A DNA stretch of 64,000 bases, from NCBI GenBank assembly GCA_964556895.1, contig CAZKYC010000008.1, positions 1-64,000 on the forward strand, written 5' to 3'. Positions within the stretch are counted from its first letter, which is position 1; each line of letters opens with the position of its first letter. Below, in pieces: positions 61,464-64,000 of this stretch. A program made the position numbers and the translations under genes. The stretch is from Hinthialibacter sp964556895. Its GTDB lineage: Bacteria > Hinthialibacterota > Hinthialibacteria > Hinthialibacterales > Hinthialibacteraceae. Under the pieces are notes generated by a model. It was not told the origin of the DNA, searched no databases, and saw only the letters and a program-made list of their open reading frames with translations.

Positions 61464-63152
61464 ATGAACGCATCGGAACTTTACTCGCTCCTTATAGAGA
61501 GCGGTCTGCTTAGTGACGAGCAAGCGCAACGGGTGAAAGAAGAGCAAGCCGAGACGGGCGCTCCGCCCGACGAGATTGTCTTGCGGCGCCAGTGGGTCAA
61601 CGAAGAAAGGCTGCTCGACGCCCTCAGCCAGGCCTATGGCGTACCATGGCAGGAGATTCCCGACAAGGCGCCGCCGGCGGCGATTAACGCCGTGCCCGCC
61701 GAGTTCGCGCTGCGGCATTGCGTGCTGCCCATTCAAAAAAACAATGGCCTCTTAACTGTCGCCGCGCTTGACCCCAGCGAACTGCAAGTGTTCGACGATC
61801 TGCGCATGTTGTCGGGCTGTGAGATTCAAGTGGTGTTGACGCGTAAGAAAGCGTTGCTCGAAAACATCGAGCGTTATTTCGGCGCCAGTATTGAAAAAAT
61901 GATCGCCAATTTGAGTTCGGGTGATGATGAGTTCCAAGCGGTCCACCCAGACAACATCGCCGACTTACAAGAGCTGGCCCGCGAACCGACCGTAGTCAAC
62001 CTGGTCAACCTCATCATCTTTCAAGCGGTTGAAGAAGGCGCCAGCGACATTCACATCGAACCGTTTGAAAACGAATTGGTCGTTCGCTATCGCATCGACG
62101 GGATGCTGCAAGAACAGCCGCCCCCGCCGAAGCACCTGCAGTCAGCCATCATCTCGCGCATCAAAATCATGTCTGAGATGGATATCGCCGAGCGTTACAC
62201 CCCGCAAGATGGGCATATCCGCCTGCGGCTGGGCGAGCGTGAACTCGACTTTCGCGTGTCGACCATCCCGACCGTCCACGGTGAGAGCGTGGTCATGCGC
62301 ATCCTCGACAAGACCAACATTCTTCTCGATATTTCTGACTTAGGTTTCTTTGCAGACACCCGCCGCGACTTTGAGTCGCTCTTGCGCCGTGCGCACGGCA
62401 TCATTCTGGTTACCGGGCCGACCGGGTCAGGCAAGACCACAACCCTGTACGCCGCGTTGAACCAGATCAAGACGCCCACCATGAAGATCATCACCATCGA
62501 AGACCCGGTTGAGTATGACCTTCAGGGCATCAGCCAGATGAACGTCAACAACAAACGCGGTCTGACCTTCGCGAACGGCTTACGTTCGATCGTTCGCCAA
62601 GACCCTGACATCATCATGGTGGGTGAAATTCGCGACTTTGAAACCGCTGAGATCGCCATTCGGTCGGCGCTCACCGGCCACCTTGTCTTTAGCACGCTAC
62701 ACACCAACAACGCCGCAGGTTCGGTCACGCGGCTGATTGATATGGGAGTGGAGCCGTATCTGATCTCGTCTTCGCTGGTTGGCGTGTTGGCCCAGCGGTT
62801 GGTGAGGCGAAATTGCCCAAACTGCCGCGAGCCGTATGAACCCGACCCCGAGTTGCTTGCATTGGTCGGCGACTCGCTGCCCAATGGCGTGAAAGCCATG
62901 CGCGGGGCGGGATGTGAGCAGTGCCGCAACCAGGGCTACAAAGGGCGCTCCGGCTTGTTTGAGATGCTGACGGTCACGGACCCCATTCGTGAGTTAATCA
63001 ATACGCGAACGTCATCCAACTTTATTCAACAAACGGCCAAGTTGAAGACGCTGCGTGAATACGGCTGGGAGAAAGTCGTCTCAGGCGAAACCACCGTCGA
63101 AGAAATTGTCAGAGTCACAGAAGAAGAAGAAATCGCTGATCTGAACTTGTAG
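61464..63152 (+). CDS. type II secretion / type IV pilus assembly ATPase (GspE/PilB)
   Basis: A 562-residue cytoplasmic hexameric ATPase that powers pseudopilus or pilus assembly. A T2SSE N-domain covers about 1-150. The core has Walker A GPTGSGKTT at 318-326, the Asp box DPVEYDLQGISQM near 347-360, Walker B-type DPDIIMVGEIRD near 388-400, and the His box FSTLHTN. The C-terminal zinc element has NCPNC and GCEQC. It precedes the GspF/PilC gene by 15 bp. The choice between secretion and pilus cannot be made here. Confidence 0.95.
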   Translation: MNASELYSLLIESGLLSDEQAQRVKEEQAETGAPPDEIVLRRQWVNEERLLDALSQAYGVPWQEIPDKAPPAAINAVPAEFALRHCVLPIQKNNGLLTVAALDPSELQVFDDLRMLSGCEIQVVLTRKKALLENIERYFGASIEKMIANLSSGDDEFQAVHPDNIADLQELAREPTVVNLVNLIIFQAVEEGASDIHIEPFENELVVRYRIDGMLQEQPPPPKHLQSAIISRIKIMSEMDIAERYTPQDGHIRLRLGERELDFRVSTIPTVHGESVVMRILDKTNILLDISDLGFFADTRRDFESLLRRAHGIILVTGPTGSGKTTTLYAALNQIKTPTMKIITIEDPVEYDLQGISQMNVNNKRGLTFANGLRSIVRQDPDIIMVGEIRDFETAEIAIRSALTGHLVFSTLHTNNAAGSVTRLIDMGVEPYLISSSLVGVLAQRLVRRNCPNCREPYEPDPELLALVGDSLPNGVKAMRGAGCEQCRNQGYKGRSGLFEMLTVTDPIRELINTRTSSNFIQQTAKLKTLREYGWEKVVSGETTVEEIVRVTEEEEIADLNL

Positions 63153-63167
63153 GGAGATGTTCGCGAC

Positions 63168-64000
63168 ATGCCGGTATATCGCTATCGCGCTTTGACAGCA
63201 GACGGTCGTTCGGTAGACGGCAGCCTGAATGCGCCAGCACGACAAGAGGCCGTCGCCCAGCTTCGCAACCAGGGCGTGCGTCCGCTTGAAGTGATTGAAC
63301 AGACCAACAGTTCGCTCAAAGCGGCGACACAAGCCGCCCCCAAACGCGGACGCGTCAAACAAAACGACATCCAGGTTTTTACCGCCCAGCTGGCGGCGTT
63401 GCTGCGAGCGGGCATCGTGCTCTCTCAGGCGCTGGCGATTCTTGAAGAACAAACCGAGAGCGCCGCGCTGAGCGCCATTCTTAAAGACGTCCGCGAAGAC
63501 ATACACGGCGGCGCCAGCCTGTCTGAGGCGTTGGCGAAATACCCTCGACAGTTCCCTGAGTTGTATTGCAGCATGATTCGCGTCGGCGAGTCGGGCGGCG
63601 TACTTGAAGTTGTTCTCAAACAGCTGGCCTCATTCATGGAAAAAGAACAGGCGTTGAAATCCAACATCATGACCGCGCTGGCCTACCCCATGCTGGTTGT
63701 CTTGGTCGGCATCGGCTCCATCGCCGTTCTGGTGACGTTTGTGATTCCCCGGCTGGGGGCCGTGTTCGCTGACTTTGGCTCGAAATTGCCGTTTTTGACC
63801 GCGGCCTTGATCGGATTGAGCGACTGGGTGTTGCGTTGGGGATGGCTGGCGCTAATCGTGACATTTGGGCTGGGCTACATGGTCCGCCGATATGTCGACT
63901 CAGACGCTGGCCGTGAGAAGTATGACCAGTTAAAAGAGAACATCCCCGTGTTGGGCAGCATGTTAGTCAAAGCCCAGATCGCCCGGTTTTCGCGGACGAT
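63168..64000 (+). CDS. type II secretion / type IV pilus inner-membrane platform protein GspF/PilC (5' part)
   Basis: The frame starts at ATG 63168, 15 bp after gspE, and runs off the window, giving about 277 residues. It begins PVYRYRALTADGRSVDGSL, a GspF/PilC hallmark. It has the first T2SSF domain (FTAQLAALLRAGIVLSQALAIL near 70-95; SMIRVGESGGVLEVVLKQLASF near 140-160), then a long span near 185-200. The next T2SSF repeat begins at the edge. With gspE it forms the core of an assembly machine for prepilins such as those at 9467 and 43045. Confidence 0.94.
   Translation, partial: MPVYRYRALTADGRSVDGSLNAPARQEAVAQLRNQGVRPLEVIEQTNSSLKAATQAAPKRGRVKQNDIQVFTAQLAALLRAGIVLSQALAILEEQTESAALSAILKDVREDIHGGASLSEALAKYPRQFPELYCSMIRVGESGGVLEVVLKQLASFMEKEQALKSNIMTALAYPMLVVLVGIGSIAVLVTFVIPRLGAVFADFGSKLPFLTAALIGLSDWVLRWGWLALIVTFGLGYMVRRYVDSDAGREKYDQLKENIPVLGSMLVKAQIARFSRT

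Overview
The window is 64 kb of bacterial chromosome with moderate GC, dense coding and AT-rich intergenic gaps. It has no rRNA, tRNA, phage or transposase genes that I can recognise. Housekeeping genes (ligA, mutM, polyprenyl diphosphate synthase, engB, murB, adk, rpmB, alr) are mixed with secreted PQQ-type beta-propellers, concanavalin/LamG-like secreted proteins, and prepilins with a G/PilA-type leader and long C-terminal domains. It also carries a ThuA-like protein and a sodium:solute symporter paired with a DUF3311-like protein. This mixture is typical of Planctomycetes-like or neighbouring candidate phyla (Hydrogenedentes, Sumerlaeota, OLB16/Hinthialibacter-like). That placement is an inference and no marker in the window fixes the phylum.

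Layout. 0-13 kb: housekeeping genes for DNA repair, quinone side-chain synthesis, cell wall and nucleotides, then a CDF metal transporter with a cupin partner, a prepilin, YjbQ and a YdcF/ElyC-like protein. 12.8-19.6 kb: a GT39-type glycosyltransferase and three secreted proteins, one with a very recent internal duplication (330 bp identical). 18.99-31.6 kb: a long minus-strand run whose genes overlap or nearly touch. In transcription order it encodes a PQQ-like propeller, a HemW-like radical SAM enzyme, a chorismate-lyase-like protein, a halogenase-family flavoenzyme, a GT4 glycosyltransferase, a 4HBT thioesterase, a half-size EamA membrane protein, a PaaK-like CoA ligase, an ABC ATPase, an FtsX-type permease and a small secreted protein. 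31.8-37.4 kb: a second tight minus-strand operon encoding a DUF3311-like protein, a Na+/solute symporter, an EhpF-like adenylating enzyme without its C-terminal domain, an EhpG/ALDH-like reductase and an iron-type alcohol dehydrogenase. 37.4-42.8 kb: three more secreted propellers.

43-64 kb: a second prepilin, a nucleoside deoxyribosyltransferase-like protein, a SPASM radical SAM protein and a hydrolase. These are followed by polysaccharide genes (GT-C transferase, Wzz-like protein, DegT aminotransferase), rpmB, alr, a broken macrodomain gene, a BON lipoprotein, ThuA, an ABC-exporter-like membrane protein, a YfgM-like TPR protein and an FmdB zinc ribbon. The window ends with the GspE/PilB ATPase and the start of GspF/PilC, which could assemble the two distant prepilins.

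Most interesting reading: the two central operons look like chorismate- or aromatic-acid-centred chemistry. One appears to make, activate, modify, glycosylate and export an aromatic acid. The other appears to import or use a carboxylate and reduce it through acyl-AMP to an aldehyde and then an alcohol. No ketosynthase or carrier protein lies in the window, so the product is unknown. Intergenic regions carry small hairpin and dispersed repeats (about 40-75 bp) present in two or more diverged copies.
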